A stretch of 64,000 nucleotides of DNA from Aphis gossypii. Its lineage: Eukaryota; Arthropoda; Insecta; Hemiptera; Aphididae. Below, one piece after another: positions 40,680 to 53,400 of this stretch. The position numbers and the translations under genes are program-made. The stretch is from assembly GCF_020184175.1 (NCBI RefSeq), contig NC_065533.1, positions 49,142,351-49,206,350 on the forward strand. Direction: 5' to 3'. The notes below the pieces were generated by a model that was not told the origin of the DNA, searched no databases, and worked only from the letters and a program-made list of their open reading frames with translations. Every line of letters starts with the position of its first letter. The first letter of the stretch is position 1.

Positions 40680-41110
40680 ACTAGTCCCCTGTACGTCATT
40701 GAGAAGACTCACATAAATACAAGTAGCAGAGTAGCAGACCTAGTATTAATCTGCAGAAGGTAGTCACAGTTCTGGACTGGCTATTATCCCCATTTGTAAA
40801 ACTAGGTAGGTATTGATCCTCGTGGATTTCGTCACAACCACATCGCCGAAAGCTTACGGTCATTCCCAGTTTAGTATAACTATACGATAGCAGTAAGGTA
40901 TTTAGTTTTGTATTTTACTGTGTAACTTAATAAAGTAACTGTCTGTATTATAGTTAAAACGTCAAGTGTGTTAATTTACCTACCTTTCTCACCACCAACT
41001 TAAGTTCAACCAGGAACGTGCTACGTAGTCGTTTAAATAATATAGTTGCAACGGTCGCAATGTCCTGCACTATACAACCGTTAAAATAGAACCATCCCGA
41101 TTAGAGTTTC
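40680..41110 (+). repeat. Possible solo long terminal repeat
   Basis: This GC-richer island of about 430 bp contains 'gtgtaacttaataaagtaac', a poly(A)-signal-like word followed by 'tgtctgtatta', then CA/CC-rich 'ttctcaccaccaacttaag' and 'aggaacgtgctacgtag'. The arrangement is reminiscent of an insect retrotransposon LTR (R-U5). I could not define TG..CA ends or a target duplication, so this is a guess from texture. Confidence 0.25.
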
Positions 41111-43799
41111 GAGACATTTATCATTATTACGTAATTGCCGACTGTATACGATATAATACTATAAAATATAAATGACGCTGATATCACATACTATCAAATT
41201 ATTATTTTAATAGTTATAAGCATCATGTACTATATACACATAGCGTCTATAAAGTCCCGTAAAAACTATAGTCTATAGTATACTCGTATTATAGTCGTAT
41301 AATGTAATAATATTATATTACATAGACACGTGTGTACTGTGTGTGACAGCACATTGTGTATACACTCAACTACACTATACACACCATGTTATATTGTTGT
41401 ACTCTGCGTTTATGTATAATATTATAAGCTACAGCACGCGTCAGGCCTCGGATATACAGGCGTATCGAATGAGCCCACCGACTTGTGAAATTACGTTTGA
41501 AATATCTATTATAGATAATACATTTTTAATAAAAGTGGGATAAGCGTATAAATATATATAATAGGATACATACCTACAACTTATATACCTACATATATAT
41601 CTCATAGCTCTAATTCGTATTATTATACTGCAGTTACGGCACTGGTTATGGGACAAACTGCACTCCGTTATATTATGTATGTTATATATTGTATATATTA
41701 AATATATATATATAAGTATCCATATAAAGTTACATAAAAGAGAAAACTATCGGTTGACGGCCCGTCAATCGAATATTCCTCAAATTTAACACTGTAATAT
41801 ATACCTATATAGATAATATATAATATATATAGACGGTATACGTATAAATATAGGTACATAGGTAACATTTATACAGACGGCAGACAAGTAATAAAATAAA
41901 ATGATCGTTTTAAATTTAGAATAATGTTTATATTAGTTGATTAAATTTGATGTTAATGTAAGTGTAAAATAACCATGTACAGTGGGGATAAAAACGTTTC
42001 GCATTCGATAACTATAAATAATATGAAAAATAGAGGTGAACTCATGTTTTTTTAGTAAAATGTCGGCCCTGTTCTCTGTCCCACGCACGACATAGTAATT
42101 TGTGTTCAGTAAAACCAACTTTGTGAAGTTAGCATTTAAGTAAATTGACTTATTATCAAATTTAAAAATGTATAAAACACTATTTTTATATTTTAAGAGA
42201 ATAATATAAGCACAAAAATGGCACAGTATAGGTATGTGAAGAGAATATAGGAAAAATATATAAATATAATATAAAATATTTTAAAAATATAAATTATACT
42301 TAAAAGACATTTACATATTTTTACGTATTTTTTTTTTTTTTTTTTTTTGTATTAAAATTTCAAAGCAAGAAATGTGCCATTTTAAATTATAAAACTGTAC
42401 CTGCATAGGTACCTATACTATATCGCAGTTGATCTTATAGTGAAAAGGTTTATATTAGGACCTTTTTTGGTTAAACCATAACGTTCAAACAATATTATAA
42501 TATAATATATAATTTATTGTTTAAGGCGTATGACAATTTGATTGTCACTATTGTCTTCATGCCACTAAAATGAAAAAAAAATTGTTAGAATAAAGGATAA
42601 CTAACTACTAAGAATACAAACATGTTGAAATTACTTTTCAGTTTATCATTCATACGCTTTTATATTCTGAATATTCTGTATTGTGCTAGCATAAATTAAA
42701 GCTTCAAATTGAAATTTTAGAAACGGCTTTGTAAAATAATATTGTATCATACCCGTTATATTGCAGGCCAGTGTGATGGAATTCTTTAATTTTTTTTATT
42801 TCGAAAATAGTTTTCAAGAAGTTAACAATACACAATGTTTAATATATTTATTCAATAATGATTAATATTTAATAATTTAAAGAGACAATAAAATTAGAAA
42901 TAATAAAAAAGTAAAAGTGTTCATCAAAATGCTTTCATCAGTGCTCCGCCAGTTTCCGGTATGAATTAATGATATGTATAAATGTATTATACGCACATCG
43001 CATTGATACGATTTCCGGTTTCTCACTCGTATTCATCCGCTGATAAGGTGTAACACAGCAGTTTCTACGTAAAACCATAACATGGTTCTTTCCAAGACCA
43101 TCAATAAATAAATACTGCAACGAAAACCGGCCAATCAAAATACGGCAATTAAGCACAAATTATTTGGAAAATAAAAATAATAAATACATACATCAGAGTT
43201 AACAGGGATGAGGAGGTAATGCGGTGTCTATGAATATATATAGAATAAGACATTACCTAATCTACAGACTGTATAGATACCAAAATCTATAGACTAGACA
43301 ACTGGACAAATATTGTTCGATCCCGATGTACCGGGACGTATATAGCAACCTTATAGGTATAACTTTGAGGCTAGAAAGGTCTCCCTTTGAAAGGAGTTAA
43401 ATATAGTTAAATAGTTTCATAGAAATCGATCAATTTCAAAATATCATTTTCAGATATAATATTATTAATTATGTTAAATTTACTCAATAAAATTATTTTT
43501 TATTTTTTAACTATTTTAAACGCATTAATAAACCTATAAATAATATTTTACAAATAAAGATGGATCACAAAATCAATGAGCTAGATATTTCAGTGTTGAA
43601 AGGGATTAAATATCTAATCCAGCTTCAGTAGTGCAGTACATGATCATCATTAATAATACAAACGTATTATTTAGTTTTATTTGAATATAGTTTGTGAAAT
43701 AAAAAAAATCGATTGTGTACCTATTTTATCAACATTTTTCCGCCAAAAAAATGTCCTACTAAGGTACCTACTCCAAAAACAGTCTGAGGGAAAATGTTA

Positions 43800-43995
43800 G
43801 TAATGTATAAGCCATTTTCCCAAGCTGAGGGGGCGAGAGGGGGCAGTTGCCTCTTTGATATTTTGCAAAATGTATTTATTGGGTACCTATATTTAGTCTC
43901 TAAGTATCTTAAAGTATACGGTATATCGATATAAAATAAAGTTTGCCCCCCCCCCCATAAAAATTAAAAAATTTCCCAAGTTACGCCTATGCCAT
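43800..43995. mobile_element. G/C-run element resembling the hAT MITE at 22.4 kb
   Basis: A left half with 'gctgagggggcgagaggggg' and a right half with a C11 run followed by 'ataaaaattaaaaaatttcc' flank an AT-rich core. The texture and word use are like the nested element at 22362-22550. Ends and target duplication are not resolved. Confidence 0.3.
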
Positions 43996-44289
43996 TATCG
44001 ATATATTGTAGAAAGGTGTGAATAAGTTCGTGATATAATTAATAGCTTAAAATTTATCTAAATATTTTGTAAATGGCAATGTGTATTGTTAATAGGTACC
44101 TACTATATTAGTTGGTATACACAATACACTATACGTAATAGTATAAAGATGAAACATCATAAAGAATTAACTCCATTCGAATAATATTTTATTTGTTTAA
44201 TATTTAATGCTAAGGTAAATTCGTACAAATCTAGCGCTTTGGCGGACGCTAGACAACACCATAAAGTAAAATATTAGGTATTATTATCT

Positions 44290-44816
44290 ATGATAATCTC
44301 ACGCACGACTGGGCGCAATTTCGATGGTTATTGGTTATCAAAATTCAGTCTTGTTATCAGTTATCACTTACGAGTAAGTGCACCGACGTCCGACACAAAA
44401 TATTAATATTATTTATCTTTAACACATCGTTACAAGTAACAACGATAATTAATAATTATCGTTATTTGCGGTTTTTAGTTATGATCGGTCCGCCGTAATT
44501 ATATTTATCAGACAATAATTGTAGTTTTCGATCCACTTGGCCGACGTGATTAACAATAAGAGGTAACAGTACATTGGGCAGTAGGCACTGTCGAGAATTT
44601 TTTTTTTCATCGATTTTGCTCCGCGTCGATCTTGATACTTAACGATCAGATGAATGCTGTCTTGGAGATGGACGGCATTTTGTCTCGAGAAAGTTGTCGC
44701 AGAAATAACAGTTGTCATTGTCGTCCGTCAACGACCATTTTATTAAAATGATTGGATTGCCTCCACATTCCACCCAACCGGACATTGTATGGCACCAATG
44801 ATACAGGTATGACGGA
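44290..44816 (+). promoter_or_regulatory. Probable promoter and 5' UTR exon of the C5-epimerase gene
   Basis: A GC-richer block with insect initiator-like TCAGT/TCAGTT words (about 44346, 44359) lies 1 kb upstream of the first coding exon. A good donor (GATACAG followed by gtatga, exon end 44816) can pair with the acceptor ttgcag at 45731-45736 that precedes the start codon. The minus strand has a 79-codon open frame here (44479-44718) without family resemblance. Placement is inferred from composition and splice signals only. Confidence 0.4.
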
Positions 44817-45759
44817 ATTAGTAAGCGATACCTTTACACAATTGTACTGTAATATTTGTCCTCCTCAGGTTTACTCATACCTTGTTTGACCACAGTGATC
44901 GAGCCAAATAAATGCCTGTAGGTAATCATAGTATTATAATATGGTTTATGTAGAATTATCATTATAAAACTCATCAACTCTGGATAATATTTAAATTGTT
45001 TTCAAACACCCATCATTCCAACTAGAAATAGTTTTATTTTTATATTTATATCATATTATAGTTAAGTTTACAATATTGCATGACCTACTTAATATGTTAT
45101 ACTTATCTACATGAATAACAAAAGTAGTATTTCACGAATGCTAGTAGACTGCCATCATAATTTAGAATTAATATTTAATAAGGTAGGTAATTGCTTAACA
45201 GTTATACACTTAGATTTTTCTGTTTTTGGATTTATTATTATGGCACAGTAAATACCTAGATAGTAGGTACTTATTTATGTTTTAAGTTTTTTAAATGTAT
45301 GACACATAAGTAGGTATCTATCTAACTATTTATAACCAATTCAGTTTGCATATACTGCAGTTTTAAATGTATTAGATTATCAGTTAATTATTCTTAGAAT
45401 AATAAGATAATTCATTAATTCAATTAGGTATGAAATATAATACCTAATAATATTAATATATTATTATTATTATTAAATATAAGTATCTAAAAAACAACAT
45501 AATTTTTTAATGATATGTAATTAATTTTTTACATCTCATTAAATTTGCATACCTATCTATTTAGATAAGAATTTATTTGATATGATTATCATTTATAAAA
45601 TAATTAATAGTAATAATTATTAAATTGCAAATAACATAGGTACTTATCTATAAAATAAATACTATAACATAGTATTTTAAAAATAACAAATGTACTTATG
45701 TGAATATTATTTTATTTTATTTTTATATATTTGCAGTTATTCATCGTTCAATTATTCAA

Positions 45760-45780
45760 ATGATTATTAAACCAGTATGA
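45760..45780 (+). promoter_or_regulatory. Short upstream ORF whose stop overlaps the epimerase start codon
   Basis: ATG ATT ATT AAA CCA GTA TGA encodes six residues (MIIKPV). Its TGA (45778-45780) overlaps the main ATG (45777-45779) as ATGA. It lies in the same exon, downstream of the acceptor at 45736. Such an arrangement can limit translation or force termination-reinitiation. Whether it acts is inference. Confidence 0.55.
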
Positions 45781-48700
45781 GATTAAACATAAGAACTCTC
45801 TTTTTAGTTCTTTCTACTTTTATTATAATATGCACCGTGTCATTGTGGTCAAATTGCTCAAATCAAACATTTGATACATTTTCAAAGAATATCAAATCCA
45901 ATTATGAAGTAAGTAACAAATTATTCTAATATTTGCTAAATAAAATATCACTAATAATATTAACAATATCAAGTATATTAAATATAATTGTTATTTTCTT
46001 TTAATTTTATTAATGTAACAATTCATTTTAAATTCTGAGCAGTGCGATGAATGTATTAATTTTAAGACAATGTTTTTTTGTTTGTTTTATTTGTACACAT
46101 AATAAATATTAACAAATGATAAAATTCTACAACTATATGTGTGGAGGAGGGTGTTAATATAAAAGGTGGAATTTTTAGCAAAACTAAAGTTCTTTATTTT
46201 ATTTTAATTTAAAAACAGAAAATTTAAATTTACACCAAGTAGTTATATTATACTTTTCTCTACTTGGTATATTTTTCAAAATAGTTTGTATTTTGAGTGG
46301 TATTCAAATAAAAAAGCATAAAATTGAGTGTACTAAAATTATTTATTTTTATCAATTCAAAATATTATTAAAAATTAAACAGTCTTATAGTTGTATATTT
46401 TATCATTACATTAATTTTAATAAATAACTTGTATTAATTGATTAATGTACCTATTAATTTATATTTTTTTTATATATGAATGAAAGCCATTCGTCTTTTG
46501 TACAAAAAAAAAATATATATATATATATAGACATAACATAACAGATTTAAATATGATAGTAATTATAAAATAACAAAATAACAAACACAAACATTAGTAG
46601 TTATACTATAGTACTTATTGTATAATTAAATTGTGATAAGGTAGTGCAGTTAATTAATAATAAGAACTAAAAAAGTAGCATTTATATCAAATACCTTTAT
46701 CATACTTCTTCCTTAAATACATTCTTTAATCACAAAAATGTGTAATTGATGATCTGAATTAATTTATTGTAAATTTTAATATACAGTATTTAACGTTTAT
46801 AAATTAATCATACTACTTATTGTACTTGCATTTTTTTTTTCAGTCATTAGTTCAAAATATAAAGCCAATAGACTGTCTCATTAATGGAAATAGCGTTCAT
46901 GTGGATTGCCTTATAAAAAATAGCACAGTTTATATTCCATTTTCATTTCTAAAAAATTATTTTGAGGTTTGTACTTTTTTAATATTATTTTCTAGAATTT
47001 ACATGAATAAATAAGTTCACATTTTACCTATTAATGTTAATATAATATTATTTACTAATTGAAAATAACATTTACAAAACATTTATGTATAACTTGTTTA
47101 GGAAATTGCTATCACTAACAAAATTAATTGTATTGTCTGTTTAGGTTTATGGAAAAATTATTGAAACTGATGATAACAAAAAAAAGTTCCATTGGTCACA
47201 TAGCTATTCCAAAATTTATCATCAGAATGGAAAATATGACTCTCGAGGTGTATTTACAAATTTTCAAAATTATAAAGTTGAAGAAAGAGATCGCGTGAAA
47301 TGTGTTAGTGCTTCTGAAGGCAAGTTTCAAGTTATAATTATATATATTTTAATATATATTAATAAAATATTTGAGTATTTTAAATTAAAAAATAAATTAT
47401 ATTTAATAATCATAGGAGTGCCAGTATCAACTCAATGGAATCCTCATGGTTATTATTATCCAACACAAATAGCTCAATTTGGGTTGTCTCATTATAGTAA
47501 AAATCTTACTTTACCATCACCAAAAAGAAAGATTTTAGAAAATGGTCAGTTAAATCCTTTATGGAATGTTCCTGAAACTTCAAAAATACAAATAGCATTC
47601 AATGCTCAAGTCAATAGTAATGTTATTGATTTTTTCAGTACTGGTAAATTTAATAAATATTTATCCACATTATAACTTGCATATAAAATATAATGATATT
47701 ATCATTATATTTCAAGATCAAGGGTTACCAACTAATTTCTACAGGGGTCTGTTTTGAAACTTACTAAGTTTCCCATGGCCCAAAGTAGGTTCAATAACAT
47801 TTTAAAACATTAAAATAAATAAAAAATATACTTTTTTTTACCAAATACTACAGTCTTGAAATATGTATGTTTTAATTTTAATACTTAATACCATCTTAAT
47901 ACTTGGAATTAGTGTAACTGATTTTTATTAAGTCGTTGAAAATATTAAAATCATTATTACAGTAGAACCCTTCTCGGATCCGCCACTCTGGTTGATCCGA
48001 CCATAATAATATTGATATGAATACTTTAAAAATATTCATTACTGATTTTTTTTTCTAATTCATTAATCGAACATTTTTGTATATTATATGTAATACTTTC
48101 ATTCAAATTGTTTGTGTTACACATATTATGTAGTAAATAATTTGATGTAAGTATGTAATTTAGAATAATATTTTTTCTTAAAATGTTTATATATTATATT
48201 CTGATAATCCAACCACACCCCCAGTCAGAAGGTGGCGGATTAAAAAGATTCTACTATAATTATGTTTTAAAATGTTTATTTGTGAAAAAGCAGCTTCGCA
48301 ATACATATTTTATTATAAATATTATAGTATTTTAGCCAAGAATTTTTTAATTTACTTAAACAAACATATTTAATCCAGAATTAATTGCAATTTCATATTA
48401 CACTTTTCCTTTAAAACTAAATCTTTTTAAAACTCCATTCGCAAGACAGTTCTAATAATTGAAAGCATCTATAAAGCAGTGGTATCGCATGAGGAAAATA
48501 TTGAAAACACTAGACCCACAATATTGGAAAATATATTTCTTCATTATTATATTATATAAAATGTATCCATGATTAACTAGTTAGTGACTCTTGATCTAGA
48601 TTATTAAAAATTAATCATATTATTACTAAATTATTTTATTTAGATAAACCAATTTCATTGAAAATTGATAGTAAAGAGGAATTTTTCCTTAGTTTTGATG

Positions 48701-50569
48701 TGGCTTTATCTTTATCAACACGTAGTAGTATTGTTGTTACTATAAAAGATATGAAGGAACAAAATGAAGTATGGAATCTGCATTATATATGTTCTAGAAC
48801 ATTTATATTTGCAAAGGTAAAATACACCATTTTATATTTATGAAATAAAATGTATTCTTGTTAAGAATGTTGTGTGTTATTTACAATCTTAGGTTAGGTT
48901 GCTGATATTTAAATTTTAAATTGAGGTATATAAAACATAAATTTAAAAAGTCCATAATTCGTTTTACATTATTAAAAATAATAAAAAAAATTAATATTAA
49001 TATTTTTTATTTATTATTTTCATGTAGAAAACATCCTCTAAATATTATGTCCTATTGAAATATTTCTTTATAAAATATTCTAATTTATAATTATTATTTA
49101 AAAATATTAATTACATTTTATTCACTATTATTTATGTTAATTCTGTGCGTTTCAATTTTTCAAATAGTTTTTATTTTATCATTATGTAATTATTAATTTA
49201 ATTAGTACAAACATGATTATATTTATTTAATGCTATTCTTTTTTTAATAGGGTCATAATATTTATCACGGAATGCATTGTAGTAGAGAGTTTGGCTGGAA
49301 AAAATTGACAAGAAATGTATTAATTGACTTGCAAAAGGGTTTACATATGTTAAAAAAAACAACAACAAAAATATTTCGTTCAAAATATAAGGTAGGTACT
49401 ATCTATAATAAAGTTTCCCCTCATTATTAATAAAATATTTTTGTTTACAATTATAATTTGATGCTAATTAATAATTATGATTAAATTTAGTTATGTGATT
49501 TTAAACTGTATGGAGTTGGATTCTTGGACAACCTAACACTTAGTTCTAGTGATCATATAAGTCAATTTTATGCTGCTGCACATTGGTTCAATAAACATCA
49601 AGACAAAGAATCTGGTGGTTGGATTAATCCTGTTACTCGTAAAATATCTCCTGTTATTAAATCATTAAAGCCAGGATGGTAAGATTACTAACAATTTATT
49701 GCTAATTATTAAATAAATACATATTGGATGTAACAGAAATAACAGATATATTAACTATGTAATTTCTTTTCTACTTGTATTAAAACATTTTTAAATTAAA
49801 AATTAAAACAACTTTAATTTTATTTTTATTTTAGTTGATTTGAAGCAATGATTTTACATCTGTTACTTTTTTCTCACACACTCTGTAATATTAATTAAAA
49901 ATCTTTAAAAAATGTATCTTGTAAATTTTCAACATTTTACAATAATTAAAAAACAAATTTTATTCTATAGGTTATCTGCTATGGGTCAGGGTCAAGCAAT
50001 ATCATTGCTCTCCAGGGCATTTCACCATTCTGGCGGCAATGAAGTATACTTAAATACAGCTCGCACTGCTCTAAAACCATTTAAAATTCCGAGTAAAAAT
50101 GGTGGCGTTTTATCTAAATTTATGAATTTACATCCATGGTATGATGAATATCCTACTGTTCCACCAATATTTATTTTAAATGGTTTTATGTACTCTTTAA
50201 TTGGATTATATGATTTATTTTCATTGGCTCCTAATGGTTCAGAGGTAATTAAATATTTCTACTCTTTATTATTCTATATTTCATACAATACTATAATTTT
50301 AGGTTTCGCAAGAAGCTTATGCATTATGGAGACAAGGCATGACATCATTAAAAAATCTGTTACCATTGTTTGACATGGGTTCAAGATCAGCATATGATCT
50401 CAGACATGTAACACTTGATATAGCGCCAAATATTGCTCGATGGGATTATCATGCTACACATATCAATCAGCTATTGTTATTGGCAACGCTGGACAATGCA
50501 ACAGTTATACAAACTACAGCTAAAAGATGGATTGGTTATATGAATGGTGCCCGTGCATCGCACAATTAA
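45777..50569 (+). CDS. GLCE: D-glucuronyl C5-epimerase (heparan sulfate epimerase), complete, nine coding exons
   Basis: Coding exons: 45777-45908, 46844-46966, 47145-47319, 47416-47643, 48644-48816, 49251-49391, 49491-49678, 49971-50244 and 50303-50569, giving 566 aa. All junctions are GT-AG except the third donor, which is GC (47320-47321). The enzyme converts D-glucuronate to L-iduronate in nascent heparan sulfate in the Golgi, after N-deacetylation/sulfation. Residues 8-25 are a type II signal anchor (LFLVLSTFIIICTVSLW). The middle holds VPVSTQWNPHGYYYPTQIAQ and FGLSHYSKNLTLPSP, nearly as in vertebrates. The catalytic C-terminal domain has GFLDNLTLSS, SAMGQGQAISLLSRA, WYDEYP with Glu446 and Tyr447, FILNGFMYSLIGLYDL, YDLRH (Tyr509) and ARWDYHATHINQ (Tyr527). 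These correspond to the catalytic tyrosines known in the human enzyme (500, 560, 578). It is about 50 residues shorter than human GLCE, mostly in the stem. The start is the ATG that opens the anchor. Exons lost from simple frame reading were placed by homology and phase. Confidence 0.95.
47719..48593. mobile_element. hAT-like non-autonomous element, 875 bp, in an epimerase intron
   Basis: The left end reads caagggttaccaacta and the right end, reverse complemented, reads caagagtcactaacta. Flanking octamers ttcaagat (47711-47718) and atctagat (48594-48601) agree at 6 of 8 positions, fitting an old 8-bp target duplication. There is no coding sequence. It fills most of the intron between exons 4 and 5 and hosts a nested Tigger-like element. 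Confidence 0.55.
47960..48256. mobile_element. Tigger-like MITE, 297 bp, nested in a hAT-like element
   Basis: The left end reads cagtagaacccttctcggat and the right end, reverse complemented, reads tagtagaatctttttaatcc. Inside each, related words (gatccgccac and ggcggatta) continue the inverted repeat. TA flanks both sides (47958-47959, 48257-48258). The ends match the well-known Tigger/pogo consensus style (CAGTAGAACC). It has no coding capacity. Confidence 0.75.
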
Positions 50570-50816
50570 GTTATTGATACTGAAAGTATTGAACATAAAA
50601 TTAGTAAAAATATAAATAAGAAAATGTTGGGAAAAAAGTATGGCTGTGACAATTTTTTTTTTCCTAAATATGTAGCATTTTTAATTAATTTTATATTTTT
50701 AGAGGAAATGTGCATTAATAAAATAACTACAATTTTTAATTTAAATATTAAAACCAGCAATTGACAGGAAATTTATCATTTAGTTTCAGTGAAGTGGGTT
50801 TTTGTTTTGCTTTTGA

Positions 50817-50822
50817 AATAAA
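50817..50822 (+). terminator. Candidate polyadenylation signal of the C5-epimerase gene
   Basis: AATAAA lies 248 bases after the epimerase stop codon, the first canonical hexamer there. Use is inferred. Confidence 0.35.
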
Positions 50823-51303
50823 ATCTTTAATACTTAATATCATATCATTAAATTATGTGGGATTTGTCTCTAAAAATATCAAACATACAATAATTGAATT
50901 CTGAACTCAGTTTTTTTATAAAGATTTATAATTTAAAACCGATACATTTTTTTAAATTTGGTTGGGTTGGTTAAAAGTTTTGTTTACACTAGTAATCCAG
51001 TTATTGATTTTCGCATAATCAGTATTAAAAATAACATAATATTACATTTATTATGAAACAATTTACAAAATGTTAAATTTTTTTTTTTTTTAATTACTTT
51101 AAATAAATATTTATATAGTTGCTGCTTTGAAATAATTTAATTTGGATTTCAAAAATTTAAAATATAATTATTCTGTTAGGATTATTATAGAAACATGACA
51201 TATTGTAATACACTACAAGATAAATATGTAAAAGTTGTTTTATTCCTATTTATTTATTTGTTTATTTTTGATTTAATATTAGTATTATTTATACACACTT
51301 ACT

Positions 51304-52835
51304 ATTATTATTATTATTATTATCGTAAGGTAATACTTACTATAATCTATAATAAATACTAACAATAGAATTATTTCATGAATACAAAATATCAGGGTTC
51401 CTCTGTATATTAAATATTCTTATTCAAGCCAAATATTCTGATATAGTTCTTACATATATATATAAAAAAAAAAACAAAATCTGATAATATGTTGTTATTA
51501 ATTGTTATTTGATTCTAATTAATCTTGTTGAACAAATAAAGTTCAAAAAAAAAAAATAATAACAATAGTCAATAATAATTATATATTTCATCGTAGTATT
51601 GGTTGTTGAGAAAACTATAAAAATAAAAAAAAAAGCATAATAGTTTTTCAATTAATTGTTATTTATTAGATAAACTAATTATTAAATTGAAGTTTGGTGA
51701 AAAAAAATATAAATACACTATCATATATACTTAAATGATTAATTGAATGTATATTAATAAAAATGTTTAGATAATTTATAGTTAAAAATAGCATTAAATT
51801 ATATTGTTCTTAAAGAAAAAAACTAGTATAGTCGATTAAAAAAATGTATATTTATTTATTTATATAGCATTTTTTAATTTATAAATGGACTACCTATGTA
51901 AAAAAAAATGTATTATTGTTAAAAAGTATTTACTTTGGTATTATTTTAATTTTAATAGTTAGTATGTCTTAGTTTTAATTTACTTCCAGTAAAAAATATG
52001 TAATGTTATTTTGTATATTCTACCTATACACGTAATTGTTCTGTTTTTAGTGTTTTTTATTATTATTATTATTATTATTATCGTAAGGTAATACTTACTA
52101 TAATCTATAATAAATACTAACAATAGAATTATTTCATGAATACAAAATATCAGGGTTCCTCTGTATATTAAATATTCTTATTCAAGCCAAATATTCTGAT
52201 ATAGTTCTTACATATATATATAAAAAAAAAAACAAAATCTGATAATATGTTGTTATTAATTGTTATTTGATTCTAATTAATCTTGTTGAACAAATAAAGT
52301 TCAAAAAAAAAAAATAATAACAATAGTCAATAATAATTATATATTTCATCGTAGTATTGGTTGTTGAGAAAACTATAAAAATAAAAAAAAAAGCATAATA
52401 GTTTTTCAATTAATTGTTATTTATTAGATAAACTAATTATTAAATTGAAGTTTGGTGAAAAAAAATATAAATACACTATCATATATACTTAATGATTAAT
52501 TGAATGTATATTAATAAAAATGTTTAGATAATTTATAGTTAAAAATAGCATTAAATTATATTGTTCTTAAAGAAAAAAACTAGTATAGTCGATTAAAAAA
52601 ATGTATATTTATTTATTTATATAGCATTTTTTAATTTATAAATGGACTACCTATGTAAAAAAAAATGTATTATTGTTAAAAAGTATTTACTTTGGTATTA
52701 TTTTAATTTTAATAGTTAGTATGTCTTAGTTTTAATTTACTTCCAGTAAAAAATATGTAATGTTATTTTGTATATTCTACCTATACACGTAATTGTTCTG
52801 TTTTTAGTGTTTTTTATTATTATTATTATTATTTA
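51304..52835. repeat. Recent tandem duplication, two 758-bp copies with ATT microsatellites at the breakpoints
   Basis: The sequence from about 51304 to 52061 is repeated from about 52062 to 52835 almost without change: 'tatcgtaaggtaatacttac' is at 51321 and again at 52079, an offset of 758. The only difference I noticed is one missing A (tacttaaatgatt versus tacttaatgatt). Each junction is an ATT/TTA microsatellite, which suggests unequal exchange between the microsatellites. Near-identity means either a very recent event or an assembly duplication. There is no coding content. Confidence 0.9.
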
Positions 52836-53324
52836 AATTTTGCTGTTATATAAGTTTATTTATCATAATTTGATTATCATATAGTGTTACATTTTAAAAA
52901 CAGAATTATTGCAAATAAATTCATGAATACACTCCATTAGAATATTATAGCGACAATCAAAATTTAAAATATCACCTTATTTTTATATAGTTTATACTAT
53001 CAACTTTAAAACTATACACTATAATACTATATGATTCCCATTGCTCGTAACTTGCGTATAACTGCACTAGTGATCTCATAAATTATTATAAAATCAACTA
53101 TGTTTAAGGATATAAATAACAATTATTAATCTTAGAAATTATTATAATATGCTCTATAACTATAATATGTAACTATACTATATAATATATATAATATATA
53201 AGTGTGTGTGATGTAAACCTGCTGGAATCATATTGATATGGAATAAATATTTATATCCACTATTGGTTTTATTTTATTTTTTAATTATACCTATTATAAT
53301 TTATAGGCCTCTACTAGTTTTAAT

Positions 53325-53400
53325 CAGTGAAAAAGGATCGTGGAAGCAGTAAAGGACCTCAATGGTCCGTATTAACAGGCCAAAAGAAGAAGAAGAACTA
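53325..53400 (+). repeat. Possible 3' tail of a non-LTR retrotransposon
   Basis: The sequence 'gatcgtggaagcagtaaagg', then 'acctcaatggtccgtattaa', ends in an AAG/GAA microsatellite (about 53384-53397). A GC-richer fragment ending in a simple A-rich triplet tail is typical of truncated LINE 3' ends. The family is not identified. Confidence 0.35.

Larger units (their letters stand above)
38160..44289. other. Intergenic DNA, mostly AT-rich, with a possible solo LTR
   Basis: No gene is recognised with confidence. A weak minus-strand relative of the dispersed repeat lies near 39520-39650 ('gcgtaaaaattctcattttt'). 40680-41110 is GC-richer and resembles a long terminal repeat (separate entry). TA-rich microsatellites occur at 41690-41720 and 41815-41835, and a T run at 42330-42348. 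A minus-strand open frame at 42938-43156 has no family resemblance. A G/C-run element resembling the nested hAT MITE lies near 43810-43995. Confidence 0.4.

Noticed and set aside
41933..42118. 61-codon minus-strand open frame starting MVLLNTNYYVVRG
   Set aside because: No family match and no supporting splice sites or neighbours.
42938..43156. 72-codon minus-strand open frame with an upstream acceptor-like ttcgttgcag
   Set aside because: No recognisable domain and no partner exons with matching phase; left uncalled.
44479..44718. 79-codon minus-strand open frame
   Set aside because: No family resemblance; lies in the likely promoter/5' exon of the plus-strand epimerase gene.
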